Below, piece by piece: positions 12,033 through 25,439 of a DNA stretch of 64,000 bases. How positions within the stretch are numbered: position 1 is the stretch's first letter; the number at the start of each line of letters is the position of its first letter. A program made the position numbers and the translations under genes. Under the pieces are notes generated by a model. That model was not told the DNA's origin and made no database searches. It saw only the letters and a program-made list of their open reading frames with translations. This stretch comes from Adiantum capillus-veneris (Eukaryota > Streptophyta > Polypodiopsida > Polypodiales > Pteridaceae), in the NCBI GenBank assembly GCA_014529385.2, contig CM043966.1, forward strand, positions 111,691,468-111,755,467. The letters are read 5' to 3'.

Positions 12033-12098
12033 CTCTTCATCACTAAGATGCTCAGTTTTTACTCCATAAGTAGCTGCCTCAAATGAAGAGGTGGCATG

Positions 12099-13163
12099 CT
12101 AAGTTGCCATATCTTCAACTAAGGTTTGCATTCCCCCCTTCCCAAAGTTAGTTCTCAAGGGTAGGCCTGTCTCTCTTAAGTGGATTTTACCATCCTTAAA
12201 AAAGACAACATATTTTGACAAAGCATCACTAAAAGCATCACAATCCCTTCTTACATGGTCTGTACTATCACACCAAATACATCTATTAACAAACCCTTCT
12301 TTGGGTTGTTGTCTTTGCCTAGAAAGTGGCCCTGATGGTTGGCCTTTTTCTTCAAGATTTGCAAGCTTCACCTTCAAGTCATGCATCCCCTTCACAAGCT
12401 CATCTAGCAAGGACTCATCAAACTTCAGAGCGATAAAAGTAGGCTTTACCATTTTGTCAGAAGTTGAGGTGGAAAGACTTGTAGTGTTTACTACTATCTT
12501 GTCCATTCTTCTTTGTTGTTTGGCAAGCAATGAGACAGCACCTTCAACCTCATTCCAGTCGGTCTTTACTCCTTGCTCAGCATCTTTATCTTCAAGAAGA
12601 AGCTCCAAATTTTCTTGAAACTCTTTACCTACAGCTTGTAAGAAAAGATATGTCTTCTCTGCATCTAGTGTGGCCCTTTCTGTCCTGGTGATTTGTGCAT
12701 AGCGCCGCTCAAATTCCCTGCGTAGCTATGTTATTGATAGTCCTTTCTTTGGCTTGACTATCCATTCTAAGAATGTCCTTTTGGTCACTCTCTCAGAGTC
12801 CTCCATGAAATATTCCTCCTTTAAAGCTACTTTGAGTTCTTCCCAATTTCTCCCATGCCCATCTTTAATTCCCCTGACATGTTCTCTAATTTCTGGAGCA
12901 ACAACTAGCTCAAAGCTTTGAATCATCTCACCTTCTGACATGCGATGCAGCTCCATCTCCTTCACATACTGGTGTAAGTACTTAGTTACATCTTTGCCAT
13001 TGAACTGATCCATTCAATTAACAAATTCTTGTATGGCCTGCGTTGCTCAAATCTCCCTTCTTTCAATGGCATGTTGTTGTTGCATGAACATTGCAAATGC
13101 TTGAAACATTTGCATTTTTGTTGGGTCAAAATGCATACCATGTTGCTCAACATGATCACCCAT
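12099..13163 (-). pseudogene. Element 1 gag with CCHC zinc knuckle
   Basis: The best start is the ATG at 13163 (MGDHVEQHGMHFDPTK), 54 bases inside the 5' LTR. Two stops lie near 13050 and 13017. The frame resumes at 13013 (MDQFNGKDVTKYLHQYVKE), shifts near 12726 and ends at 12099. The nucleic-acid-binding knuckle is CIWCDSTDHVRRDC (C-x2-C-x4-H-x4-C). A coiled, Leu/Lys-rich stretch (ELVKGMHDLKVKLANLEEKG) precedes it. Gag forms the particle that packages the element RNA. Confidence 0.8.
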
Positions 13164-13192
13164 GATTACCCACAAACTCTCAACCTGGCAGT

Positions 13193-13210
13193 TTCACGTC
13201 GGATTCACCA
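13193..13210 (-). promoter_or_regulatory. Element 1 primer-binding site
   Basis: Six bases inside the 5' LTR the minus strand reads TGGTGAATCCGACGTGAA. It begins with TGG, the complement of a tRNA CCA end, as required. I cannot name the tRNA with confidence. The gag-only element's site at 30374-30390 has a related GTGACCCCGACG core. Confidence 0.65.
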
Positions 13211-13216
13211 AAAATA

Positions 13217-15232
13217 TGTCGAGAAATTTGCAGTCTTGCCAGGAAAGCACTGGGCTTATGGCTGTGAGAGTTTGTGAGAGAACTCAAAAAAAATAAAATA
13301 TGAATGATTTAAACCATAGATGCCATGAAGACTAGGGTTTGGAAGGAAGTGCAATCAAAGAAGCCCCACTCTTTCTCTCTTGCACTCACATACACAAAGA
13401 AAGAACACAAAAGAGAATGTCAAAACAACACAAAGATGAAAACATCAAGGCTATGGTCAATATTGTATCATGGGTAATATGAAAGGTTTAATAGATGAGT
13501 TAATGGCATTCAATCATAGCTGACCAAATAGGCTATGAATTGTTTTTAGGAAATGTAGTTTTATGCTTAGCATAATATATATGTTTTGTCTAGTGATTGG
13601 GATTAATTGTGTGTACAAATCCTCTTGGTTCATAGCAAGATAACTACGCTTACATCAAAAGAAAAGCTATAGTCTATGAGAGGTAGTATGATGGGATCTG
13701 GTGATAGAAGTATTTCATTGAGCCTTTTTGGGCCAAAGAGAAACACTATAAGTTGTTGAAAGTGTATTTTATGGCTAATCCATACGTTAATTCTAATAGA
13801 TCGTACAGAGTGAAAGTGATAGAAATTATCATCATGTGGATTATTCATCTAGGATAACTCTAGTATGTGCAAAATGTAAATATGAGAGAAGAGAAGGGAA
13901 GAGAAGAGAGTTTCCCTCCCAAGCCCTATTCTTGTCCGTAGCCAATAAGGATACTGCTGGGAGAGATGTACCTGTAGCAAGGAGAACCTAAAATTTGTAG
14001 AAAGGATGAATTACTAAGAGTGAGAGAGATAGGTTTGGTTAAGGAGATAATATATATATGTTGGATTAGATATGAAAAAGAAAACAAGAAGAAATCAAGA
14101 AAACATCAATGTAGAACACATCTTACTTGACAAACCCTTCGGCACCATTATTGATGGAGAGAGAAGAAGAGGTGAGAATTCAACTTTGATTGATATGCCA
14201 AGTCCAAGATCTTATTTGAATAGAGTTGATCTTCCAAGGATAGCACGCAAGAATGGCTAGTCTTCCTCTAGGAGAAAGTGTAGGCTTAGGCTTATGTTAA
14301 TGGCTAAGTATAATTTGGCATTACTACTCACTCCCCTCATGAATTCCTGTCATCAATCGCTTGAATGCTTCAGTGGTTTTAAAGGAAGAAGAGGTATCCT
14401 TTAAAAGGTGAAGGGAACTCCCAAGGGTTTACTCAAGAAGAGAAGAGCCAGTGTGAATAGAAACTGGAAAAGCTTGAAATGAGCTATCCTTGCATGATGT
14501 GGAAAGATTGGGGTCCAGTAGTTTCATCATATCTCCTCAACCGTGGCTCCAAATAAAAAAGTAAAAATATGGGCCAAAAATTCAGCTCATTAGCTACAAC
14601 TTTCATTTTAACATCGTTTTGAAATTCGGATCGGAACCTTGTATTAAAAAATGATCAAAATAGGATCCATTTTTGGCAACAAAAGTCTTCTTGTGGTCCC
14701 CTTAGCTTAGACTTTCATTTGATTCCAAAGGACACCTCATGCCATATGAAAGCATGACATTGCTCCTTGACAATTTTTTTTAATTATGCTTGCAATAATG
14801 CATTAAAATAAGTGTATCTTTGAAATCATGCCACCTAGTGTCCCACTAGGATTTGAGTCCCTCCTAGTAGCTATTTAAAAAGAAATATAAGAAAAATATG
14901 AAAAATACATAGAATATATATATATTGGAATTTACCCTAGATATAGGATTTAGCTATGGTGTGAGATGATAATGAGATAGTAGAAATAAAGAATCAATGC
15001 TTTTTTGCCCCAAGTTAAAGAGGCGGAGCTATTGACGCTTTTCCCATAGTATTTTCTGATGGTAAAGTAAGAATAGGTTATCCTTGAGATAAATAATAGG
15101 ATGAGATAGAAATCATATTATTATACTTAAATATGCATATGTACATTATAGGAAATATAACTATGTATCTAAAAAGTTACAAGATAACTCTTGTAGCATG
15201 CGTTCCCACTATGTACGTGTCACAGTACGACA
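13217..15232 (-). repeat. Element 1, 5' LTR
   Basis: The partner of 5210-7215, starting TGTCGAGAAATTTG on the plus strand and ending CACAGTACGACA. The two LTRs differ by scattered substitutions and small indels, for example an extra ATGATTTAAACCATAG near 13303. Transcription of the element would start here and run leftward. Confidence 0.92.
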
Positions 15233-15236
15233 GCGT
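15233..15236. repeat. Target-site duplication of element 1 (right copy)
   Basis: GCGT directly follows the LTR end CGACA and matches 5206-5209 on the far side of the element. Confidence 0.65.
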
Positions 15237-15304
15237 ACAAACTTGGATATTGTGAAGCCTGATCTTATGACTTGGCCAGCTGATTTGTTTCATCTCTTGG
15301 TCTA
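15237..15304 (+). pseudogene. Exon-like scrap disrupted by element 1
   Basis: If element 1 and one GCGT are removed, the frame entering at 5159 continues as TNLDIVKPDLMTWPADLFHL to a CTACAG/GGTTAG boundary. The peptide is not low-complexity, which is unusual for this window, and it stays open across the empty site. I do not recognise a family. Other frames across the junction close soon after, so a chance frame is a real possibility. Confidence 0.2.
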
Positions 15305-16960
15305 CAGGGTTAGTTTTGTTTCAGCTATCTTGAAGCTTTAAAATAGGTTATGCTGGAAGATTTACCAACAAAGAAATTGCTGAAATTTGATATTTTGTTA
15401 ATTAAATAGGAATTTTTTTTCTGGAGATGTGATCCTTGCTGGTTTACCTAAAGAAATCAATGGACTTTTTTTGAGATTGAGAGATGCCAAAATCTCGAAA
15501 CTATTTCAACATTAAGTTGATGTGTAACAGCCAGATAAAAAAAATTGATGAACTGTTTACTAGCATCTGAATGGGGTTTCGATTGAAAAAAATAGAATGC
15601 TGTTTTGCTTGCAGATATTTATGGCCAGATGGTTTACATCTTAAAGTGTATAACATGTGTACGCTAAAATGTCATACCGACGATATATTTTGTACTCTCT
15701 AATATATGCTAATCTTTTTTTAGCTTATGATGATCTCTGTCACCTGGCTTTGGCGGATTGCCTATCCCGTGCTTGTAAACCTTCCCCACTGGTCTGGCTG
15801 AGATTGGACCATACTTGGTGATTAAAGCATGAGTTGGGCGGCACTCCTAGGAAGAGTGGGAGCATGGTCTCTAAGTGTTCTATCTGTACTAACTTGGCTA
15901 GTTGTAGCCTATTAAAAGACCTTCCCTAGTTAGCATGACTTCGGATAAAGGCAAGGCAAGAGTGCAACAAAAAAAAGCAATTATTTAGCTGATCCTGGCT
16001 GGTTAGTCTTACTTCAATTTTTTCTCAAGCTTTGTCTGAGCTGGCTCTGTGACTGAGTCATCTATGGTATTATGGTATGAAAAGTAGTTTATAGCTGGCT
16101 TTGGCAAAGTATTTCAGACTTGACTTAATAACCGAGCTATTTTTTGATAAAGAGAGTAAATATAACTGAACCAAAAAAAAAGGTTTTGGTTTGTATTGTG
16201 AAATCGGTAATTTACTTAGATGTTTTTGGGATATCTTAGCTTTTTTATAAAACTTTTTTGAAGTAGGAACTGTTCCAAAGGATTGCTTTTTCTATACTTC
16301 AAAATACAAGGGAGGGGGCAGTCCTTAAAAAACTGATATCTGGCTCGAGATTTCTTGTGCCTACTTCTATAGAGTGAAATTCTCTCCAATCCAATTAAAA
16401 AAATTAAATTAGTTTTGATAATCTCCTTAAAACTACTTAAAACTAAGATTGGGCAAAGAAAACTTTATAAATTAATTCGGGAACTAAACCAGATATGTAG
16501 CTGCTATGTGGGAATTTCACTTTCCTTTATCGGATTGGCAAAAAGCCAAGGAACTTTTTAAAAAAAGAACAAAATACATGTTAAAGAACTGTGTGTTTTT
16601 TTTATTGTGACATGGATAACAATTGGGATGCCCAGCATCACCTGCGTAGAGTCACGTGCTAACGAATTTTTTTCTTGTGGCTATGGGTGCAGGTGAGGGC
16701 TACCTTCTTTTATAAAAGCATTCAATTCTATTTTATTGATGACTGGTGGACGTTCGCTTACCTTGAAGCAAAATCACTTGAATTGGGGATGACCACTTCC
16801 CATTTTTTACTTTGATATCTTTACTGCCTTGTACAAAATTTATTTTAACTGCAAATAAATAATTGTATAAATCCATTGTATTGTCCTAGAATTATTGGTC
16901 TGTGAACTGTAGTGTTCGTTTGCGTATATATTTAGGTATATATAATTAGAACTGCTACAC
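15305..16960. other. AT-rich, mostly non-coding, with two further exon-like scraps
   Basis: The frame at 15423-15515 reads GDVILAGLPKEINGLFLRLR and on to a TAA. Another at 16693-16815 follows a GTGCAG/GTGAGG boundary and reads VRATFFYKSIQFYFIDDWWT and on to a TGA. Both are on the plus strand and have normal amino-acid composition. Neither matches a family I know. The rest is T-rich and intron-like. Together they could be parts of one host transcription unit, but this is inference. Confidence 0.2.
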
Positions 16961-16985
16961 ACACGCGCGCGCACACACACGCACT
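16961..16985. repeat. Short (CA/CG)n repeat
   Basis: Alternating CACACACGCGCGCGCACACA, a purine-pyrimidine alternation of about 25 bp. Confidence 0.8.
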
Positions 16986-17176
16986 CATATACCTATTTTG
17001 AAGTAGGTAGAGGTGCACATATGCGTGTGGGAAGTTACCTCCTCCTTGCAATCTTCAACTGTAACATCACGTGAACAACTAGGAAATCACCAACTCCTCC
17101 TTGCAATCTCAATAATGAGACTCCCAATAGTCATGCGGAACATCAACGTGCGCACCAAAGAAAAGATAAAGTCTTC

Positions 17177-17179
<3 letters not shown>

Positions 17180-17263
<84 letters not shown>

Positions 17264-17274
17264 AAGAGAGAGAG
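17180..17274. repeat. (GA)n microsatellite
   Basis: A near-pure GA run with one interruption (GCAAG) near 17262. It is the left member of a pair with 17468-17578. Confidence 0.97.
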
Positions 17275-18261
<987 letters not shown>

Positions 18262-18312
<51 letters not shown>

Positions 18313-18322
18313 CACACACACA
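18262..18322. repeat. (AT)n / (CA)n compound microsatellite
   Basis: An AT run of about 40 bp followed by CATATACATATACACACACA. Confidence 0.95.
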
Positions 18323-19013
18323 TATGTATTAGGCAAAGGAGTTGTCATGTGTGTTTTAGTCCCCCACACGTGGCAGCTTCAAATGCTCCAAACCAAAGTC
18401 TCCACAAAATTTTACTTTTAAACCTTATTCAATTCTCTACCATTTGGAGCTCAAGTATCCAATTCCTAAGTTGTTTATACTAGCAAAAAACCCACCCTCT
18501 AGGCATCGTTCCAAGATTTCTTGAGTCTATACTTGAGTGCCCCAAAACGGGCAAAAATCAATGTTTTTACGAAACTTTGTACCCAATCAACTTGAACTTG
18601 TGATATCTTTGTACTCATGATTCCCAACCCACAAATTGTCACTTTGCATCATACATCACATATTAGCTCTAAAACATCTGGCAAACTCAAAAAACCTTTG
18701 GTTCCATGCATTCCAATGTGCATAAAAGTGGTGCAGACCCGGTCGCTAGGGAAACTTCAAATGCTTATAACTAGGTTGTTTGAGCTTTGATTTGGGATTC
18801 AAGAAGACTGGCATGGAAAGAAATCTCATCACATTGATTCTACAACTTCATACATCATCCAAGACCTCATTATATGTGTACCATCTTGTATAGATCTGCA
18901 ATACACTTTGAACTTTACATTGCCATAACTTGTACATTAAGACTTCGATTGAAGAGACATTTGGACAAGTTTGGAAAGGACATTGAAGACCACTAGATCC
19001 ACCCCGAAACCCA
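18323..19013. other. Non-coding stretch
   Basis: No open frame of note and no clear repeat. It may include the upstream part of the LTR-like repeat that becomes detectable at 19014. Confidence 0.35.
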
Positions 19014-19358
19014 TTTCTTCTACACTTAGCAACTTAGTCATCATATGAGCATGTGAGGGCACATGGTGTAGTACACTTGGCATGGTGAGTTGCAGAAGAG
19101 TCCAAGATAGCCTCTCATATTTGTAGTTGATTCCTTGACCTTTCAGAGAGATGCTATGTGACCCTTGAAAAGTGCACCTAGCCACTTGCTACTACTGCAT
19201 AAGTAGACAATTCTTGTACACTTCATGCATGTTGTTGGTTTATTATTAATCAAGTTACCATTTGAGTCTACACACACTCTCTCTCTCTATCTCTTACATT
19301 GAGTAATTAGCGTGTTAATTAAGTATGGTATGCTTGTCAATTCTCCCTAAACCTTTCA
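19014..19358 (+). repeat. LTR-like repeat, left copy
   Basis: About 345 bp. A short CACACACTCTCTCTCT run lies where the right copy has an expanded microsatellite. It ends CCTAAACCTTTCA at 19358. Confidence 0.5.
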
Positions 19359-19360
19359 AT

Positions 19361-19372
19361 TGGTATCATATC
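19361..19372 (+). promoter_or_regulatory. Primer-binding-like site
   Basis: TGGTATCATATC sits two bases after the LTR-like repeat. The usual Copia site, complementary to initiator methionine tRNA, begins TGGTATCAGAGC. Eight of the first eight bases agree. Confidence 0.45.
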
Positions 19373-20625
19373 CCATTAGTGATTAGAAACTTCCTAGTCA
19401 CACCAAGATCCTTAGGTTTGTATTACCTCTTAGTCAATTTTTTGGCTTTGCCATGTGTAGGCAAGTTTTTGGTGCTTTGGCTTTGCCATGTGTGGGCAAG
19501 TTTTTGGTGCAAGTGCACCGAGCCACTACCCTCCATAGTCAAGCCATGGTTGATTAGAGGTGAAATTAGGGCATGAATTGAGCTCTTATCTCAAGCTAGA
19601 TTGATTGGACACTTCCTCTCTCTTCATCCCTAATCAATTGAGTCATTTTCTCCCATTTTGCTTACATTTTAGTGTCAAATGTGTATGTTTTGCAATTACT
19701 CCATGTCCTCATTCATTATCAAAACTCTTCCTTTGTGTGGGGATAGTGCTCAACAAGAGAAATCCACAAATCTACCAAATTCTTTAATTAGACACCCTAT
19801 CCCATCTAATTTTATTTCTAAAAATAGGTGTGTGTAGGGGATTTCTTGTGTGATCCAATGCATAGTCGAAATTTAGTTCTATTTTTTGGATATCTATAAC
19901 AAATAAAGCCAAGAGGCGTAGTGGTGGCTAAGGCCATTTGATTATTCTTGGTGTGTGGGCATGGTCTTGAGTTCAATACAAGTGCCCTATCTTGGGCGAA
20001 TTGGGCAAATGCATGGCAATTTATAGAATAGGCTTTTGAAGGCGATTAGGTTTGTAAAGTGCAAGTCCCTCGAGCCATTCACTACTGCTACCGAACACAA
20101 AGCTTCAAACAAAATTCTCGATAGAACTTTTTTTGGTCCACTATCAGGTGATCCCATGCACGTCCTTGGCCTCATTTTCTCCCCAAAACCTCACCTGTTA
20201 GATAAGAGCCATGTCCCTTGTGCATGTGCACCCTCTGTCCCAAGATCCCAATCCCCTTTAAGGGAACCTTTCCATGACAGATATAAGAGATTGGAAGACT
20301 ATGGGGGGCCTTCCCATGACAGAGAGCGGTGTTGAATCTATTAAATCCATCAAGGGATAGAGTCCTTTTACACATGACTACGTATCCTAAGGGGAATTGG
20401 AACAGGGATAGCTTGATTTGTGTGGATAGATTTGTCCTAAGATACTTGTGGTTTAAGGAGAGGAGACTTTGGCCTTGGTACCATATTCCATTAAGTCATA
20501 TAGCATATGTAATATGGCCTTCGAAGTTGAGCTCTTCGTAATGGTTCACTAGTCTAGTCCAAAGTCCAAGAGGAGGTTTGTTGGCCCTCTTGCCTATACC
20601 GATAGCTAGTATCTGAATTGTCTCT

Positions 20626-20896
20626 TCTATAGCTAGCAACCCAATCATCATATGAGCGTGTGAGTGCACATGGTCTATTACACTTGTCTTGGTGAGTTGC
20701 AAAAGAGTCCAAGATAGTCTCTCATGTTTCTAGGAGCTACATGTGGCCTCTTGATTGATTCCTTGACCTTTCAATAAAGAGATGTTATGTGACCCTTGAG
20801 AGGTCCACCTAGCCACTTGCTACTACTACATAAGTAGCCAATTCTTACACACTTCATGTATGTTGTAAGTTTATCATTAATAATCGTTAGATTTGA

Positions 20897-20982
<86 letters not shown>

Positions 20983-21314
20983 CTGGGAGGTCACCTAATA
21001 AAAATGTAACCTATCACATGAGTTCAACAGAAGGGTATTTAAAGTTCTTGAAACTTACAGAAGGGCATTATTTTTTTCAAATTTGAAAAAAACTTACAGA
21101 TTTTAAAAGAAAAGGGTACATTATATTATTAACAAAATTCATAGATAAGGGGTTTTACAAACATGTTTTGAACGCAAGTGATATGGTAGTTTTACACATA
21201 GTGAACCCCCCAAGACACACACACACACACACATACTTTGAGTAAATAAACATGTTATGGTAATTAAGTATGATACAATGAATTATACACTTGATAATCC
21301 CCCTAAACCTTTCA
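20626..21314 (+). repeat. LTR-like repeat, right copy, expanded
   Basis: It matches the left copy but carries a (CT)n(AC)n microsatellite (20901-20980) and about 230 bp with no counterpart (20981-21210) before the shared tail resumes at TTTGAGTAAA. Confidence 0.5.
20901..20980. repeat. Compound microsatellite (CT)n(AC)n
   Basis: CT from 20901 to 20948, then AC to 20980. It has the same CT-to-AC order as 1854-1988. Confidence 0.97.
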
Positions 21315-21651
21315 AAACCTTCACTTTACTCAACTTTAAGCACTTTGTCCATGTGACACCAAATCCCTTTACTTTGGCTTGTAAAACATCCAAAGGATGC
21401 TTGAAAGCCTACTAGAAAAAATTAAACACAACACATATTTAGGAAAATAGGGAAAGATGCTCAAATTTGGGACAATTCTTTGTGTGACATGGACTTGAGG
21501 ACAGGTTGTGATGTGCTAAGTTGTTGCACAAAATAAATCTGTGGCTCAATTTTTAGTGGTGGATGCTAATGACTATGCAAGATCTAATAATGTGTGTTGT
21601 CAACAACCATATTATACAGTACAGTTTGTTTGCACATGATAGTTTACAAAC
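21315..21651. other. Non-coding stretch
   Basis: No gene or repeat stands out except a short CA run at 21663-21684, which borders the next feature. Confidence 0.35.
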
Positions 21652-21766
21652 TTATACATATATACACACACACACGCACACACATCCAAAATCAAGTTTT
21701 CCATTCACACATGCTTCATTATCAGAATGACTAAAATGTACGATGTAAGAGAGACATGTGACTAAA

Positions 21767-22243
21767 TTATCTTTGCTCGCCAGTCTTTGAAATCGGTGCC
21801 AAGTATTGTATCTTGACTTGTCGATGGTTTGTTGACGCTGTGTTTTGATCAATATATATTGTTGTTACTCCTAGCCAAATTAGATAATTCGCATCACAAG
21901 TTTGCACAAGTACAACGTCACCCTTTTCCACATCAAGAGTTGGGTTAAGATCCTCAAAATTTTTGTTGTGCATTGAACCAGAATTGTGGCCCTCATTTAC
22001 ATCAAGTCCCACATCTAGACTACCTTCCAATGGAAGGTCAAGAGGATGATCTTTTTTGCATGTATTCCCTGGCCAAAATTCATCAAAGATAGTGTCTTTG
22101 CTTGCACCAAGGTCTTGAATAGCTTGCATAAGATTCTCCCACTTATATACGAGGACAGGGTTGACCCACCTAGCGTACTCACTTTTGTCTCTTTTCCCTG
22201 AACGTTTCTCTTCCATAACTCTATACCACTTTCCAACCAACAT
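21767..22243 (-). pseudogene. Orphan ORF of unknown family, possibly transposon-derived
   Basis: 158 codons on the minus strand from an ATG at 22243, with normal amino-acid use. The N-terminal half has a basic EEKRSGKRDKSEYARWVNP patch. The C-terminal half has GDVVLVQTCDANYLIWLGV followed by a short strand-rich end (IQYLAPISKTGEQ). That layout recalls the small barrel-like domain found near the end of some transposase proteins. The gene at 41154-43629 may belong to the same kind of element, but direct similarity between the two is not visible. It ends at a stop at 21767; no introns or promoter are evident. Confidence 0.35.
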
Positions 22244-23073
22244 TTCCGGGGTATACTTTGTACTACATCAAAGGTATGCCATCACTCATATAGAGCCTAA
22301 ATTACAATGTCTTTGATCGAATGATATACTAAGATAGGAAATGTCAAGCTATCTAATGCAAAATCTATTTCTGAATATTTGACATGGAGATCAAATTTCT
22401 AGGTAGATGTAGGGATGGAGCTCAAGCTGTTGGGAGGAAAAGGCATGGGGTTTGGGCTTCAAGGTAGATTGAGTCATGGAGCTTGATTGAGGTTATAGGT
22501 AGATATAGGCATGGAGCTCAAACCTAAGGTTGAGTTTCTAGGTGGATAAAGGCATGGATCTCAAATGGAAGATACCATTTAGACTGTCTAGAACATCTAG
22601 TTGGGTAGGGTCATTTTGTAGATGTGTGAGCATGATATTTGCCTAAAACAATAAGGAAATTGTTTGGACCACCCTCTCAACATGTGGCCTGCACCCCTCG
22701 GATGAACTCCTCGTTCATGCACGTTGTAGCAAGAAATGTGAAGAAAGCTCTAGCTCCTAACCCCAATGAGTCGCAGCCTATACGATAACTAGAAGCTCGC
22801 ACATTATTTGCTGCATACTTCCAAGAAAATTTGAGTATTTAGTGTCACTTTGACAATGTGAAAAAACTTAAGCAATGAACACACATGGAAAGTCTCACCT
22901 TTTTACGTAGTGCACCTAAGTTCGAGCTCCTAGGTAGATATTGACATGAGCTTGAGCTTAAGTTTGAACTACTAGAGATAAAGGCATGGAGCTCTGGCTT
23001 AACTTCGATTAGATGTGAGAGAAGGAGAAGAAAAATAAAATTGTTTTAACGTCTTAGGAAACTAACCTATCTG
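22244..23073. other. Repetitive non-coding DNA
   Basis: A loosely repeated motif, TAGGTAGAT..GGCATGGAGCTCAA, recurs about every 60-80 bp from 22390 to 22580 and again near 22925-23000. The word GAGCTTAAGTTTGAA at about 22955 resembles the palindrome of the satellite farther right. No gene seen. Confidence 0.5.
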
Positions 23074-23990
<917 letters not shown>

Positions 23991-24610
23991 TGCAACAATG
24001 TTCTTTTCACATAATAGGTTTGAAATTAAGTTCGAATCTCAAGTGCATATGCTAGTGTAGGGTTGCTTGAATATGCTACTATATCACTAGGGTGAAAGAC
24101 TAGTCTCTTTGGACATCCATGAGGATACCAAGGACATAGAATAACACCATTAGGCTCGAACCTAAGTTCGAGACTCAACTGCATATGCTAGTATACCAAT
24201 AGCTCATATAGGGGGAAAAACTAGCCTTATGACATACTTGTGGCTACCAATGGAAAGAGGCTTGAAGTTAAGTTTGAGCCTTGCCTACCTATGCTAATGT
24301 ACCACTACCATGCATGGCTAGATTCATGAAATCCGTGAGGCTATTACCAAGGATACATTATAAAACCTTTAGGCTCAAAGTTGAGTTTTAAGCCTCGTCC
24401 ACATATGTATTGTGAGGCACTAATGTGCAAGGCTAGCCTCATGACATGGTTGTTGTTAATAATTGCAAGAGGCTCAAACTTAAGTTCGAAGCTTGCCTAC
24501 ATATGCTAGTGTAGCACTACCATGAAAGGCTAGCCTTATGAAATCCTTGTGGCTACCAAGGGAAAAAAACTAAAACCTTTAGGCTTAAACTTAAGTTTGA
24601 GCCTCATCAA
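23991..24610. repeat. Satellite array, orientation A (left block)
   Basis: Degenerate units run in the order CATATGCTAGTGTAGCACTA, then AAGGCTAGCCTCATGACAT, then CCTTGTGGCTACCAAGGG, then an AGGCTCAAACTTAAGTTTGA palindrome. Units are about 100-150 bp. The block stops abruptly near 24610, where gag sequence begins. It is the same family and orientation as 30769-32760. Confidence 0.85.
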
Positions 24611-24611
24611 T

Positions 24612-25376
24612 ATCACTTTGAGGGAAAGCTGCAAAATGGTTGTCAGAGTACCTTGATGATCACTTTCAAACTTATGTCAAAGTTTCCAGAGCATTCTTGC
24701 CTCGATTCACAATGGAAGAGATGGTCCCTCAACATTTGCAAAAGCTTCAGACGTTGCGCCAAAAGTTGTTTCCAGTGGAGGATTATGCTACAAAGTTTTG
24801 GATTCTTTTGTAGCGGGTACCTCAGGCACAATGACCAACAATCAAGGTGTTGAATGATTATTTTTGCGAGGACTGAATAAGGATCTCATAACTTTATGGC
24901 AACAGTGGATAAGGTAACCACTCCACTGGACAATGTTATTGCACGCGTTGTTGTAGAAGGAGAAGACTTAGAAGATAGGGAGTCACCAAGAAAATCAAAG
25001 AAAGGATCGTAAGAAATCTCATCATAAATCTCAAGGAAGTGGCAGTGATAGTTTGGAGTCGAAGAGTACAGACTCAGATTCCTCAGATTCAGGAAACAGT
25101 GGTTCGGTGAAAGAGTCAGAGGAAGCACCTCGAAAAAAATCCCAGCGTCAAGGGAAAGGTGCTCCATCCAGATCGGCGGAATCTTCTCCGGTGGTAAAAA
25201 GTCTGAAGGAGCTATGGTGTACTCAGTGCCGAAATCTGGGACATGCCACTCCAGAGTGTGCAATGAATAAAAAATGGTGTGGAATTTGCACAGCCAGCAC
25301 CCATCGACCAGATTTTCGGGGGTTTGGCTACATTGACATTTTGTCATCATCACTAGAACATGAAGAGGAGTAGCGA
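24612..25376 (+). pseudogene. Gag gene of a gag-only LTR element (displaced part)
   Basis: In one frame the DNA reads KWLSEYLDDHFQTYVKVSRA, then EEMVPQHLQKLQTLRQKLFP and VEDYATKFW, then stops near 24813 and 24834. Next comes a GLNKDLITLWQQ segment and a Ser/Lys-rich tail. The last 106 codons (25053-25373) hold the zinc knuckle CTQCRNLGHATPEC and end at TAG 25371-25373. This is the order of a Ty3 Gag (retrotrans_gag domain, disordered tail, CCHC). No protease or pol follows; the LTR starts 64 bases later. The Gag N-terminus appears to lie at 29964-30390 on the other strand. Confidence 0.8.
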
Positions 25377-25439
25377 TCGGAGCCTTCGACATGGAGAGGT
25401 TAAAGCTGTGGGTTGGCGTAGTCCACCATGCGTGCTAGG

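Larger units (their letters stand above)
5210..15232 (-). mobile_element. Element 1: complete Ty3/gypsy LTR retrotransposon, minus strand
   Basis: Two ~2.0-kb direct repeats (5210-7215 and 13217-15232) enclose 6.0 kb whose minus strand encodes gag, protease, RT, RNase H and integrase in Ty3 order. Minus-strand LTRs begin TGTCGTGCTGTGACACG and end ..TCGACA or ..TTGACA. A primer-binding-like site, a polypurine tract and a GCGT target duplication are all in place. The coding part has many stops and frameshifts, so it is inactive. Both LTRs carry the same small indel-separated landmarks, so they derive from one insertion, but visible substitutions and indels between them suggest it is not recent. 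Confidence 0.93.
19014..21314 (+). mobile_element. Candidate non-autonomous LTR element
   Basis: Direct repeats at 19014-19358 and 20626-21314 share TCATCATATGAGC, GGTGAGTTGCA, AAGAGTCCAAGATAG, TTGATTCCTTGACCTTTCA and CACCTAGCCACTTGCTACTA. They end in the same CCTAAACCTTTCA. The first is followed at 19361 by TGGTATCATA, close to the initiator-tRNA primer site of many Copia elements. A purine tract AAGAGGAGG lies at 20568-20576, ahead of the second repeat. The ~1.25-kb interior has no pol gene. The exact left LTR edge is unclear and no target duplication was found. Confidence 0.5.

Noticed and set aside
5210-15232. Fungal origin of the whole window
   Set aside because: Element 1 looks fungal-type, but the Tat-like dual RNase H element, the Copia-type relics and the pararetrovirus-like RT in the same window point to a plant.
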